Shown: positions 1-8,217, counted from the stretch's first letter. The stretch is DNA of 35,735 bases from Anaeromyxobacter soli (GCF_022808855.1 NZ_JAKZLF010000043.1:1-35735), one strand, 5' to 3'. Notes: generated by a model from the sequence alone, not told the origin. Program-made: numbers and translations.

Positions 1-122
1 CCGCGCCGGGCCCCGCCAGGGCGGCCGCGCCGCGCGCGAGGCCGGCCCCCGCGCTCCCGGCCGTCACCGCGGCCGCCGTCGCGGCGGCGTCGCCGCGCGA
101 CGACGAGTACCGGCGCTTCTGA
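1..122 (+). CDS. 3' end of an unidentified Ala/Pro-rich protein (partial)
   Basis: An open frame enters from the left edge and stops at TGA 120-122. The visible 39 residues are Ala/Pro/Arg-rich and end in DDEYRRF, like a disordered linker or tail. No domain is visible and no function can be given. In DNA this G+C-rich an open frame of 120 bases is weak evidence. The support is that the stop lies just before a hairpin and a convergent gene end, which is a sensible 3' boundary. Confidence 0.35.
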   Translation, partial: APGPARAAAPRARPAPALPAVTAAAVAAASPRDDEYRRF

Positions 123-135
123 CTCATGAAAAGGA

Positions 136-171
136 CCGCGGCCGGCGCCCGGGAAGGCGCGCCGGCCGCGG
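136..171 (-). terminator. Intrinsic terminator of the actP operon
   Basis: A perfect 13-bp inverted repeat (136-148 pairs with 159-171, 10-nt loop) sits 20 bases beyond the actP stop. Read on the minus strand the stem is followed by TCCTTTTC, a U-rich tract, so it looks like a rho-independent terminator for the DUF485-actP transcript. It could also slow transcription of the convergent gene that ends at 122. Confidence 0.6.
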
Positions 172-191
172 CGTGGATCACGGGCTCGCGG

Positions 192-1805
192 CTACTCGGC
201 GCCGACGCCGAGGTAGGTGCGGAGCTTCTCGTCCTCGAACATCTCCTGCGCCTCGCGCTCGGGCGTGAGGAGCGAGGCGATGATGCCGACCGCGAACGCC
301 GCCGTCATCGAGAAGATCGCCGGGTTCTTCATCGGGAAGATGGCGTGCTCGAACTTGAACACGTCGACCCAGACCGTCTTCGAGAGCACGATCATCGCGC
401 ACGAGCTGATCGCGCCGACGAGGATCGACCAGACCGCGCCCCAGGTCGTGAAGCGCTTCCACACGATCGACATGAGGAGGGCGGGGAAGTTCGCGCTGGC
501 GGCGATCGCGAAGGCGAGGCCCACCATGAACGCGACGTTCTGGCCCTTGAAGAGGATGCCGAGGCCGACCGCCACCACGCCGAAGACGATGGTCGCGATC
601 TTCGCGGCCTTCACCTGCTCCTCCTCCGTCGCCTTCCCGCCCTTGATCACGTTCACGTAGATGTCGTGGGAGTAGGCGGAGGCGCCGGCGAGGGTGAGGC
701 CGGCCACGACGGCGAGGATGGTCGCGAAGGCGACCGCGGCGATGAAGCCGAGGAACGCCGTGCCGCCGAGGAGCTCGGCGACGAGCGGCGCGGCCATGTT
801 GCCGCCGCCGTCGATGCCGGAGATGAACTTGCGGCCGCCCGGCGTGAGCACCGCGGCGCCGAAGCCGACGATCGGGATGATCACGTAGAAGTAGCCGATG
901 AGGCCGGTGGCGTAGAGCACCGACTTCCGGGCGGCCTTCGCGTCCGGCACCGTGTAGAAGCGCATCAGGATGTGCGGCAGGCCGAGGAGGCCGAACATCA
1001 GCGCGAGGCCGAGCGAGACGGCCTCGATCGGGCTCGCCACGATGCCGCCCGGCTCGAGCGCGGTCTGGCCGTACTTCTCGACGACCGCGGCGTAGAGGTT
1101 GCCCGGGTTGAAGTTGAACTTCGCGAGCACGAGGACGGTCAGGAGCGACACGCCGAAGAGCAGCAGGCCGGCCTTGATGATCTGCACCCAGGTCGTCGCG
1201 AGCATGCCGCCGAAGAGCACGTAGGCGAGCATCACCACGCCGACGATGAGCTCGGCGTACTCGTACTTGAGCCCGAACATGAGCTGGATGAGCGCGCCGG
1301 AGCCGACCATCTGGGCGATGGTGTAGAAGAGCACCGTCAGGATGCCGCCGATCGCCGCGGCGATGCGGACCGGCTTCTGCTTCAGCCGGAACGCCACCAC
1401 GTCGGCGAAGGTGAACTTGCCGAGGTTCCGGAGCGGCTCGGCGACGAGGAACATGAGCGCGGGCCAGCCGACGAGCCAGCCGGTCGCGTAGATCATGCCG
1501 TCGTAGCCCTTCAGCGCCACCATGCCGGAGATGCCGAGGAACGACGCGGCGGACATGTAGTCGCCCGCGAGCGCGAACCCGTTCTGCAGCGCGGAGACGC
1601 TGCGGCCGGCGGCGTAGAACTCGGAGGAGGTCTTCGTCTTGCGGGCCGCCCAGTAGGTGATGACGAGCGTCACCGCGACGATCATGAAGAAGAAGAGGAT
1701 GGACATCATCGACGGGGAGCCGAGCGACGTCTGCATCGACTCACCGGCGGCCGCGGGGGCGGCCTGCGTGAGGAGGAGGGCCTGGATCGCGCCGATCGAG
1801 GTCAT
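192..1805 (-). CDS. actP: Acetate permease ActP, sodium:solute symporter family
   Basis: A 537-residue integral membrane protein of the sodium/solute symporter (SSS) family, close to the length of E. coli ActP (549). It should import acetate and similar short carboxylates with a cation across the inner membrane. A hydrophobic N-terminal stretch is followed by the usual series of about 13 membrane helices. The FAxAGDYMSAASFLGISG segment near residue 78 and GLPHILMRFYTVPDAKAAR near 276 are typical of the acetate/VC_2705-like branch. The start ATG at 1805 follows AGGA at a good distance. A DUF485 gene lies 24 bp upstream on the same strand, the standard yjcH-actP arrangement, and a hairpin terminator follows. 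Substrate is inferred from family; propionate or glycolate are possible. Confidence 0.9.
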   Translation of the reverse strand: MTSIGAIQALLLTQAAPAAAGESMQTSLGSPSMMSILFFFMIVAVTLVITYWAARKTKTSSEFYAAGRSVSALQNGFALAGDYMSAASFLGISGMVALKGYDGMIYATGWLVGWPALMFLVAEPLRNLGKFTFADVVAFRLKQKPVRIAAAIGGILTVLFYTIAQMVGSGALIQLMFGLKYEYAELIVGVVMLAYVLFGGMLATTWVQIIKAGLLLFGVSLLTVLVLAKFNFNPGNLYAAVVEKYGQTALEPGGIVASPIEAVSLGLALMFGLLGLPHILMRFYTVPDAKAARKSVLYATGLIGYFYVIIPIVGFGAAVLTPGGRKFISGIDGGGNMAAPLVAELLGGTAFLGFIAAVAFATILAVVAGLTLAGASAYSHDIYVNVIKGGKATEEEQVKAAKIATIVFGVVAVGLGILFKGQNVAFMVGLAFAIAASANFPALLMSIVWKRFTTWGAVWSILVGAISSCAMIVLSKTVWVDVFKFEHAIFPMKNPAIFSMTAAFAVGIIASLLTPEREAQEMFEDEKLRTYLGVGAE

Positions 1806-1829
1806 TGGTATTCCTGTCGGTGAAGGGGG

Positions 1830-2165
1830 CTACCGGAGCTGCGAGCGGATCCGCTCGACTTCGGGGTCGTAGGACTTGTTGGCCCACGCCACGTAGAAGG
1901 CGGTGAGCACGAAGGCGATCACGATCGCCGCCAGGCCGAGCGGGATCGCGAGGGTCGTGACCTCGCCGATCTTGGTGTTGACGAGCGTCTTGTTCGTCGC
2001 GACGAGCAGGATGAAGCCGTAGTAGCTCACGAACAGCAGCGTGAGCAGGACGAGGCTGACCTTCCAGCGCTTGGACACGAGCGCCTTGAACTCGGGCGAC
2101 GCGATCACCTCGTGCGCGGAACGGGTGCTGCGATCCTTCAGCGGGCTGACCGCGGGTTTCGACAT
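1830..2165 (-). CDS. DUF485 small membrane protein (YjcH-like)
   Basis: A 111-residue protein with two membrane helices (about 36-57 and 68-93), a basic N-terminus and a charged C-terminus. The conserved patch SPEFKALVSKRW leads into helix 1 and the tail YDPEVERIR follows helix 2, the pattern of DUF485/YjcH proteins encoded before actP in many Proteobacteria. Its exact role is not established; a helper subunit or membrane partner of ActP is the usual suggestion. The frame stays open upstream to 2432, but the start was placed at ATG 2165 because GGAGGAG stands just before it and similarity begins there. It is the first gene of the actP transcript. Confidence 0.9.
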   Translation of the reverse strand: MSKPAVSPLKDRSTRSAHEVIASPEFKALVSKRWKVSLVLLTLLFVSYYGFILLVATNKTLVNTKIGEVTTLAIPLGLAAIVIAFVLTAFYVAWANKSYDPEVERIRSQLR

Positions 2166-2210
2166 GAACGCTCTCCTCCGGGATACGTGAAATTTGAGGC
2201 GTGGGATGTG

Positions 2211-2238
2211 GTCATAGCAGATCGATTTGCGCGGTGAA
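2211..2238 (-). promoter_or_regulatory. Candidate sigma-70 promoter of the DUF485-actP operon
   Basis: Read on the minus strand, TTCACC (-35, 4 of 6) and TATGAC (-10, preceded by TGC as in an extended -10) are 16 bp apart, about 45 bp upstream of the DUF485 start. The match is moderate and has not been scored against background. Confidence 0.35.
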
Positions 2239-2255
2239 CAGCCGCACGCGCCAAA

Positions 2256-2265
2256 GTTGCGCAAC
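2256..2265. promoter_or_regulatory. Palindrome GTTGCGCAAC in the actP/antiporter divergent region
   Basis: A perfect 10-bp palindrome lies just upstream of the candidate actP promoter, where an activator or repressor site would be expected. Its GCGCAA half-site recurs in the 18-bp repeats at 2322 and 2370 and in a palindrome at 8218 in front of another transporter. Function is inferred only. Confidence 0.3.
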
Positions 2266-2321
2266 AAATTGCCCCGGAGCGGTCCAATACCCGCTCCCGG
2301 AGCCCGCACGAATCGCTGGAT

Positions 2322-2387
2322 GCAATCAATGCGCGCAAGACATGCGCAAGAACGAAAAGAGAGCGTAACGCAATCAATGCGCGCAAG
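2322..2387. repeat. Two identical 18-bp direct repeats in the 330-bp divergent intergenic region
   Basis: GCAATCAATGCGCGCAAG occurs at 2322-2339 and again, unchanged, at 2370-2387 (48 bp start to start). A shorter relative, ATGCGCAAG, lies between them near 2342. The region 2166-2495 otherwise holds the actP promoter candidate, the palindrome at 2256 and the antiporter promoter; no gene is seen in it. Paired identical sites between divergent transporter genes suggest binding sites for a shared regulator. Confidence 0.6.
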
Positions 2388-2460
2388 CGCTGCGCTCGGC
2401 GGGTCCGGAGCGCCAAGGGCTGCGAACATCATCAGGGTGGCGCAAGGCCGCAGGGCGGCG

Positions 2461-2489
2461 TTGCCTGCCGAGCGGCGCCCCGTTAGCGT
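2461..2489 (+). promoter_or_regulatory. Start-proximal promoter of the antiporter gene (leaderless type)
   Basis: TTGCCT (2461-2466) and TAGCGT (2484-2489) are 17 bp apart. The -10-like hexamer ends only 6 nt before the GTG start at 2496, and there is no Shine-Dalgarno sequence. This placement would start the mRNA at or within a few bases of the start codon. Confidence 0.45.
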
Positions 2490-2495
2490 CGGCGG

Positions 2496-3815
2496 GTGGA
2501 TCCCATCGTCCGTGCGAGCGAGCTACCCCTCGGCCACCTGCTTCCCGTCTGGAGCGTCGCCCCGTTCGCGCTCGTGCTCGCCGGGATCGCGATCCTGCCG
2601 CTCGCGGCGGGGCGCTTCTGGGAGCACAACCGCAACAAGCTGCTCTTCAGCGCGCTCCTCGGCGTACCCGTCGTCGCGCTGGTCGCGCGCCTCGACGGCG
2701 GCGCCGTCGCGCACGCGGCGCACGAGTACGTCGCGTTCATGGCGCTGCTCGGCGCCCTCTACGTGATCTCGGGCGGGATCGTGGTGCGCGGCACGCTCTC
2801 GGGGACCCCCGGGCTCAACGCCGCGCTGCTCGGCGCGGGCGCGGCGCTCGCCTCGCTCGTCGGCACGACCGGCGCGTCGATGCTGCTCGTGCGGCCCCTG
2901 CTGCGCGCGAACTCGGTGCGGCGCGGCAAGGCCCACGTCTTCGTGTTCTTCATCTTCATCGTCGCGAACGCGGGCGGGCTGCTCACGCCGCTCGGCGATC
3001 CGCCCCTCTTCCTCGGGTTCCTCCGCGGCGTCCCGTTCACGTGGACCCTGCGCCTGTGGCGCGAGTGGGCGTTCGTCGTCGGCGCGCTGCTCCTCGTGTT
3101 CTACGTGGTCGACTCCACCCTCTTCCGGCGCGAGGACCTCGCCACCCCCGGCGACCTCGACGAGCTCGCCGAGGCCCACCGCGTGCCGCTGCACGTCGCC
3201 GGGGCGCACAACGCGCTCTGGCTCGCCGCCATCGTGGGGGTGCTGGTCGTGGCGGGCACGCTCGCGCCGCCGCCCGGGGTCGCGGAGGCCGCGCTCGCCG
3301 GCGTCGCCGCGCTCGCGTGGGTCACGACGCCGGCCGCGCTCCGCCGGGAGAACCGCTTCTCGTGGGGGCCCATCCTCGAGGTGGCGGCGCTCTTCGCGGG
3401 CATCTTCGCCACCATGATCCCGGCGCTCGCGATCCTGAACGCCCGCGGCGCCGAGCTCGGCCTCGCGGAGCCCTGGCAGTACTTCTGGGCCACGGGCGCG
3501 CTCTCCTCGGTCCTCGACAACGCGCCGACCTACCTCACCTTCGCCTCCGCGGCGAGCGCGGTCGTCGGGACCGACGCCGGCGATCTCTCGCAGCTCGTGG
3601 CGCACGCGCGCGGGGCCGGGCTGCTCCGCGCCGTCTCGCTCGGCGCCGTGCTCATGGGCGCCGCCACGTACATCGGCAACGGCCCCAACTTCATGGTGAA
3701 GACCATCGCGGAGGAGGGGGGCGTGCGCATGCCGAGCTTCTTCGGGTACCTCGCCTGGAGCGCCGCGGTCCTGCTGCCCATCCTCGCGGCGATGAGCTGG
3801 CTGTTCCTCATGTGA
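2496..3815 (+). CDS. ArsB/NhaD-like sodium:proton antiporter (CitMHS superfamily)
   Basis: A 439-residue membrane protein with about 11-12 hydrophobic helices. The segments VGTTGASMLLVRPLLRAN (near 120) and SVLDNAPTYLTFAS (near 350) are the two pseudo-symmetric motifs of the ion-transporter superfamily that includes ArsB, NhaD and CitMHS; GNGPNFMVK near 405 also fits. Proteins like this are usually annotated as sodium:proton antiporters, although the transported ion cannot be read from sequence and a carboxylate is possible. The start is GTG 2496, with no ribosome-binding site but a -10-like TAGCGT 6 nt upstream. It diverges from the actP operon across a regulatory region with paired repeats. 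Confidence 0.8.
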   Translation: MDPIVRASELPLGHLLPVWSVAPFALVLAGIAILPLAAGRFWEHNRNKLLFSALLGVPVVALVARLDGGAVAHAAHEYVAFMALLGALYVISGGIVVRGTLSGTPGLNAALLGAGAALASLVGTTGASMLLVRPLLRANSVRRGKAHVFVFFIFIVANAGGLLTPLGDPPLFLGFLRGVPFTWTLRLWREWAFVVGALLLVFYVVDSTLFRREDLATPGDLDELAEAHRVPLHVAGAHNALWLAAIVGVLVVAGTLAPPPGVAEAALAGVAALAWVTTPAALRRENRFSWGPILEVAALFAGIFATMIPALAILNARGAELGLAEPWQYFWATGALSSVLDNAPTYLTFASAASAVVGTDAGDLSQLVAHARGAGLLRAVSLGAVLMGAATYIGNGPNFMVKTIAEEGGVRMPSFFGYLAWSAAVLLPILAAMSWLFLM

Positions 3816-3891
3816 CGGCCGACCGGCCCGGAGGGAGATAAGCTCTCCTCGGAGGGACCCCGCGCCGCCCCCGGCGCCGGGCGGCCGCGCG

Positions 3892-4635
3892 ATGAAGCTC
3901 GCCATCCTCGCCGATGTCCACGCGAACCTCGAGGCGCTCACCGCCTGCCTCGACCACGCGCGCGCGGCGGGCGCCGAGGCGTTCGCCTTCGTGGGCGATC
4001 TCGTGGGGTACGGGGCGGACCCGGCGGCGGTCCTCGACGTCGTCCGGTCCCACGCGGAGTCGGGCGCGGTGGTGGTGCGCGGCAACCACGACGCCGCGGT
4101 GGTCTCGCCCGGGGCCGAGACGATGCACCGCGTCGCGGAGGAGGCGATCGCGTGGACCCGCACCCGGCTCGACGAGCGCCACCAGGCGTTCCTCGCGAGC
4201 CTGCCGCTCCTCGTCCGCCGCGGCGACCTCGTGTTCGTGCACGCGAGCGCCGATCGCCCCGCGGACTGGACCTACGTGACGGACCCGCTGCACGCCGCCG
4301 CGAGCCTGCGCGCGGCGGGCACGCACTACGTCTTCTCCGGGCACGTCCACGAGCCGGTCCTCTACTACACCGCCCTCGCCGAGCGCCCGATCGCGTTCCA
4401 GCCGGTCCCGGGCGTGGCCATCCCCGTCCCACCCCGGCGCCAGTGGCTCGCGATCGTCGGGTCGTGCGGTCAGCCACGCGACGGGAACACCGCGGCGTGC
4501 TATGCGCTCCTCGACCTGGAGCGCGAGCGGCTCGCGTTCCAGCGCGTGCCGTACGACTGGGCGACGGCCGCCGCGAAGATCCGCGCGGCGGGCCTGCCGG
4601 AGCGGCTCGCGGCGCGGCTCGAGCGGGGAGAGTGA
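3892..4635 (+). CDS. Calcineurin-like metallophosphoesterase
   Basis: A 247-residue cytoplasmic metallophosphoesterase. The dinuclear-metal motifs appear in order: DVH at 8-10, GDLVGYG near 35, RGNHD at 79-83, VHAS near 116 and SGHVH near 148. This matches the bacterial PP2A/diadenosine-tetraphosphatase-like group (YfcE/PrpE type), so a protein or nucleotide phosphatase is likely but the substrate is unknown. No convincing ribosome-binding site precedes ATG 3892. Its TGA lies 2 bases before the preferred start of the kinase-USP gene, so the two are almost certainly one operon and translationally coupled. That pairing hints at opposing kinase and phosphatase activities. Confidence 0.85.
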   Translation: MKLAILADVHANLEALTACLDHARAAGAEAFAFVGDLVGYGADPAAVLDVVRSHAESGAVVVRGNHDAAVVSPGAETMHRVAEEAIAWTRTRLDERHQAFLASLPLLVRRGDLVFVHASADRPADWTYVTDPLHAAASLRAAGTHYVFSGHVHEPVLYYTALAERPIAFQPVPGVAIPVPPRRQWLAIVGSCGQPRDGNTAACYALLDLERERLAFQRVPYDWATAAAKIRAAGLPERLAARLERGE

Positions 4636-4637
4636 AC

Positions 4638-6107
4638 GTGGGCGCGCTCCTCGATCGCGGGACGGAGATCGACGGCTTCCGCGTGGAGGAGCAGGTCCAC
4701 GCGGGCGGGATGGCGGTGCTATACCGGGTCACCAGCCCGGGCGCCGAGTTCCCGCTCCTCATGAAGGTCCCCCGGCTGGGGCCGGGGGAGCCTGCCTCGA
4801 GCGTCATCTCCTTCGAGGTCGAGCAGACTGTGCTCGCGGCGCTCAAGGGGCCCCACGTGCCGCGCTTCGTCGCGGCGCGGGACGACGCCGAGCGGCCGTT
4901 CCTCGTCATGGAGCGGATCGAGGGGCGCTCCCTCGCGGAGTGGGCGGAGCGCGCGCCGCTCCCGCCGGAGGAGGTGGCGCAGCTCGGGGCGGCCGTCGCG
5001 ACCGCGCTCCACGCGCTGCACCTCCAGGACGCCATCCACCTCGACCTGAAGCCTTCGAACGTGATGATCCGGCCGGGCGGCGAGGCGGTCCTCATCGACT
5101 TCGGGCTCGCGCACCACGGGCACTACCCGGACCTCCTCGCCGAGGAGTACCGGCGGCCGATCGGCTCGGCGCCGTACATCGCGCCCGAGCAGGTGCTCGG
5201 GGTCCGCTGCGATCCGCGCAGCGACGTGTTCGCCCTCGGCGCGGTGCTGTACGAGCTCGCCACGGGGGAGACGCCGTTCGGCTCCCCGACCACCCCCGCC
5301 ACGCTCCGCAAGCGGCTCTGGCGCGATCCGGTGCCGCCGCGCGCCCTCGTGCCGGCGGTCCCCGAGTGGCTCCAGGAGGTGATCCTCCACTGCCTCGAGC
5401 CGGACGCGTCGGCCCGCTACCCGACGGCCGCGCAGGTCGCGTTCGACCTCGCGCACCCCGCCGACGTCGCGGTGGGCGAGCGCGGCCTCCGGCGCCGCCG
5501 GGCGGGCACCGGACAGGTCGTGCGCCGCTGGTTCAAGGCGATCGGCTTCGAGCCGCCGCCCTGCCCCCAGCCCTCGGCGTACGCCGCCGGCGGCTCGATC
5601 GTGCTCGCCGCCCTCGCGACCGCGCGCGCGGACCCGGCGCAGACGGACGCGATCCGCGAGGCGGTCCGCCGCGTGCTCGCGGCGGGGGACCACACGCGCC
5701 TCGCGGTCGTGACGGTGATCCCGCCCACGCCCGACCTCGGCGGCACGGCGCCTGAGGACACCGCGACCGCCCAGCGGCTCAAGCACCGGGTCCTGCTCCG
5801 CCACTGGGCCGAGCCGCTCAAGCTCCCGGGGACGCAGCTCTCCTTCCACGTGCTCGAGGCGAGCGACGCGGCGGCGGCGCTGCTCGAGTACGCTCGCGTG
5901 AACGCCGTGGATCACATCGTGATCGGCGCACCGCCGCGCGACGTCCCCCTGCGCGGGATGCTGGGCGCGGTCGCGACGCGGGTGGCGCCGGACGCGGCGC
6001 CGGAGCCGCTGCAGCTCCTGCGGCTCCTCGGGACGGTCTCGACGAAGGTCGCGGCCGAGGCGCCCTGCACGGTGACGCTGGTCCGGCCGCGCGCGCCCGG
6101 GGCGTGA
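4638..6107 (+). CDS. Ser/Thr protein kinase with C-terminal universal stress protein domain
   Basis: A 489-residue protein with a Hanks-type kinase domain (about 14-275) and a universal stress protein (UspA) domain (about 318-486). Kinase features are a glycine-rich loop HAGGMAVLYR (21-30), Lys43 in LLMKVP, catalytic HLDLKPSN (Asp136, Asn141), DFG 154-156 and APE 182-184. HLD replaces HRD, so it is a non-RD kinase. The Usp part carries VIGAPP and ends in TVSTKVAAEAPCTVTLVRP, the usual UspA C-terminal strand. There is no membrane segment. The start was set at GTG 4638 because GGGGAG lies 7 nt before it; GTG 4632, overlapping the previous stop, is possible. A role in stress or nucleotide-dependent phosphorylation is inferred from the fusion. 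Confidence 0.88.
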   Translation: MGALLDRGTEIDGFRVEEQVHAGGMAVLYRVTSPGAEFPLLMKVPRLGPGEPASSVISFEVEQTVLAALKGPHVPRFVAARDDAERPFLVMERIEGRSLAEWAERAPLPPEEVAQLGAAVATALHALHLQDAIHLDLKPSNVMIRPGGEAVLIDFGLAHHGHYPDLLAEEYRRPIGSAPYIAPEQVLGVRCDPRSDVFALGAVLYELATGETPFGSPTTPATLRKRLWRDPVPPRALVPAVPEWLQEVILHCLEPDASARYPTAAQVAFDLAHPADVAVGERGLRRRRAGTGQVVRRWFKAIGFEPPPCPQPSAYAAGGSIVLAALATARADPAQTDAIREAVRRVLAAGDHTRLAVVTVIPPTPDLGGTAPEDTATAQRLKHRVLLRHWAEPLKLPGTQLSFHVLEASDAAAALLEYARVNAVDHIVIGAPPRDVPLRGMLGAVATRVAPDAAPEPLQLLRLLGTVSTKVAAEAPCTVTLVRPRAPGA

Positions 6108-6117
6108 CGGGCTTCGT

Positions 6118-6315
6118 CTATCTAGACACGACCTTCGAGACCAGCCAGACCACGACGCCGAGGCCGACGAGCGCGGCGACCATGAGCGCGAGCGTCGAGC
6201 CGGACACCTGCATCTGGCCGACCGCCTCCGTGCCGGTGGCCTCGTTGGCGCGGGCGAGCGCGGAGACGGAGAGGGCGACGGCGGCCGCGCTGCGGAGCGG
6301 GGTGGCGGAGTTCAT
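6118..6315 (-). CDS. Small membrane protein with signal peptide, 65 residues, pVIII-like layout
   Basis: A 65-residue unrecognised protein. It has an N-terminal signal-like segment (about 1-23, possible cleavage after ALARA), a short polar acidic stretch (NEATGTEAVGQ), one membrane helix (about 42-60) and a basic end (SKVVSR). This order resembles small membrane subunits of transporters and also the processed major coat protein of filamentous phages, but no other phage gene is near. It ends 10 bp from the convergent kinase gene. A strong hairpin separates it from the MFS gene upstream, so it may have its own promoter; none is obvious and no clear ribosome-binding site is seen. Confidence 0.6.
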   Translation of the reverse strand: MNSATPLRSAAAVALSVSALARANEATGTEAVGQMQVSGSTLALMVAALVGLGVVVWLVSKVVSR

Positions 6316-6393
6316 TGCGGTCCCGGGCGCGCGACGCCGCGCGCGAGGGCGCGCGGGCGCACGAAGTGAGTGGAAGGGGAGGGGAGAGAGGAA

Positions 6394-6424
6394 CGCCCCC
6401 GCGCCGCGGCGCGGCGCGGGGGCG
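6394..6424 (-). terminator. Hairpin terminator after the MHS transporter gene
   Basis: A perfect 14-bp stem (6394-6407 with 6411-6424) with a 3-nt loop lies 10 bases past the transporter stop. On the minus strand it is followed by a pyrimidine-rich stretch (TTCCTCTCTCCCC) rather than a pure U run. It is probably an intrinsic terminator, with some leak into the small gene beyond. Confidence 0.55.
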
Positions 6425-6433
6425 CGGGGGACG

Positions 6434-8119
6434 TCAGGTGTGATGGATGTCGCGGTCCTTCGTCTCCGGCATGAAGAGCGAGCCGAGGACGGCGGTCATG
6501 AGCGCTGCGATGATCGGGTACCAGAGGCCGTAGTAGATGTCGCCCGTGGCGGCCACCATCGCGAACGCGATGGTCGGCAGGAAGCCGCCGAACCAGCCGT
6601 TGCCGATGTGGTACGGCAGCGACATCGAGGTGTAGCGGATGCGCGCCGGGAAGAGCTCGACGAGCCAGGCCGCGATCGGCGCGTACACCATCGTCACGTA
6701 CAGCGCGAGGAGGAAGAGCAGGAACACGACCATCGGCGTGTTCACCTTGCTCATGTCGGCCTTGGCCGGATAGCCGGCGGCCTTCACCGCGTCGCCCAGC
6801 TGCTTGTCGAAGGCCGCCGCCTGGGTCTTGAACTCGGCGGGAGGCAGGGTCCGCCCGTCGAAGCTCTTGATCTCCGTGCCGCCGATCTTGACGGACGCGG
6901 GCGTGCCCGGCGCCGCCTGCTCGTTGCGGTAGGGGATGTACTTCTTCGCGAGCCAGCTCTTCGCGATGTCGCAGGACGTGTTGAACTTCGCCTTGCCGAT
7001 CGGGTCGAACTGGAAGCTGCAGTCGGCGGGGTCGGAGACGACCGTGATCGGGTTCGCCTCGGCGGCCTGGAAGATGGCGGGGTTCGCGGCCTTGGTGAGC
7101 CCCTTGAAGATCGGGAAGTAGGTCGCGGCGGCGATGACGCAGCCCGCCATGATGATCCACTTGCGGCCGATCTTGTCGGAGAGCGCGCCGAAGACGATGA
7201 AGAACGGCGTGGCGAGGATGAGGGCGCCGGCGACCATGAGGTTCGCCGCCATCGCCTCGACCTTCAGCGTCTGGGTGAGGAAGAACAGCTCGTAGAACAT
7301 GCCCGTGTACCAGACCACCGCCTGGCCCACGACGCCGCCGAACAACACCATCAGCACGATCTTGAGGTTGTTCCAGCGGAAGAACGACTCGGTGATCGGC
7401 GCCTTCGAGCCCTTGCCCTCAGCCTTCATCCGCTTGAACACCGGCGACTCCTGCAGCTGGAGCCGGATGTACACGGAGATGGCGAGCAGGAGGGCGGAGA
7501 GGATGAACGGGATGCGCCAGCCCCACTCCTCGAACTTCGGGCCCATCGAGGCGCGCGTGCCGAGGATCACGAGCAGGGACAGGAAGAGGCCCACCGTGGC
7601 GGTCGTCTGGATCCAGCTCGTGAACAGGCCGCGCTTGCCCTTGGGAGCGTGCTCCGCCACGTAGGTCGCCGCGCCGCCGTACTCGCCGCCGAGCGCGAGG
7701 CCCTGCATGAGGCGCAGGCCGATGAGGATGGTCGGCGCTGCCATGCCGATCGTCGCGTAGGACGGCAGGAGACCCACGATCGTGGTCGAGAGGCCCATGA
7801 TCAGGATCGTGATGAGGAAGGTGTACTTGCGGCCGATCAGGTCGCCGAGGCGCCCGAACACGATGGCGCCGAACGGGCGGACGGCGAAGCCCGCGGCGAA
7901 GGCGAGGAGGGCGAAGATGAAGGCGCTCGTCTCGTTGAGCGCGCCGAAGAACTGCTTGGAGATGATCGCCGCGAGAGAGCCGTAAAGATAGAAGTCGTAC
8001 CACTCGAAGACGGTGCCGAGCGACGACGCGAAGATGACTCTCTTCTCGTCGCGAGTGATGCCGACAGCCTTGGGAGGTTCGCTCGGCGGCTGTGGGGCGG
8101 TGACCGGTGCGATCGCCAT
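6434..8119 (-). CDS. MFS transporter, metabolite:H+ symporter (MHS) family, with periplasmic insert
   Basis: A 561-residue MFS protein of the MHS branch (ProP/KgtP/ShiA-like), predicted to take up a small organic acid or osmolyte with protons. MFS motif A occurs twice, GRLGDLIGRK (about 89-98) and GALSDKIGRK (311-320); FEWYDFYLYG near 38-47 is the MHS N-terminal signature. Between helices 9 and 10 an extra soluble segment of about 120 residues (342-462) contains two cysteines (367, 383) that could form a disulfide. The frame is open to 8227, but ATG 8119 follows GAGGAG and matches the family start. It diverges from the DUF4212/SSS operon, suggesting a related substrate. The substrate is not determinable here. 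Confidence 0.85.
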   Translation of the reverse strand: MAIAPVTAPQPPSEPPKAVGITRDEKRVIFASSLGTVFEWYDFYLYGSLAAIISKQFFGALNETSAFIFALLAFAAGFAVRPFGAIVFGRLGDLIGRKYTFLITILIMGLSTTIVGLLPSYATIGMAAPTILIGLRLMQGLALGGEYGGAATYVAEHAPKGKRGLFTSWIQTTATVGLFLSLLVILGTRASMGPKFEEWGWRIPFILSALLLAISVYIRLQLQESPVFKRMKAEGKGSKAPITESFFRWNNLKIVLMVLFGGVVGQAVVWYTGMFYELFFLTQTLKVEAMAANLMVAGALILATPFFIVFGALSDKIGRKWIIMAGCVIAAATYFPIFKGLTKAANPAIFQAAEANPITVVSDPADCSFQFDPIGKAKFNTSCDIAKSWLAKKYIPYRNEQAAPGTPASVKIGGTEIKSFDGRTLPPAEFKTQAAAFDKQLGDAVKAAGYPAKADMSKVNTPMVVFLLFLLALYVTMVYAPIAAWLVELFPARIRYTSMSLPYHIGNGWFGGFLPTIAFAMVAATGDIYYGLWYPIIAALMTAVLGSLFMPETKDRDIHHT

Positions 8120-8217
8120 GGGTACTCCTCTACGCGCGGTTAAGAATGGTGAATGGCCGGGCAGCGTGTTCAGGCGTACCACACGCAGATCGTGCATGGC
8201 AATGGGCAACGCACGTA

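Noticed and set aside
126-1823. Long open frames antisense to actP, kinase, symporter, trmL and other genes
   Set aside because: They are rich in Arg, His, Asp, Glu and Ala with no domain pattern, and mirror the third-position G/C bias of the real genes on the other strand.
4632-4640. GTG 4632 as the kinase start, overlapping the previous stop
   Set aside because: GGGGAG would be only 1 nt away; it is 7 nt from GTG 4638.
6118-6315. Filamentous prophage
   Set aside because: Only the coat-like layout is present; no replication, assembly (Zot) or integrase gene lies nearby.
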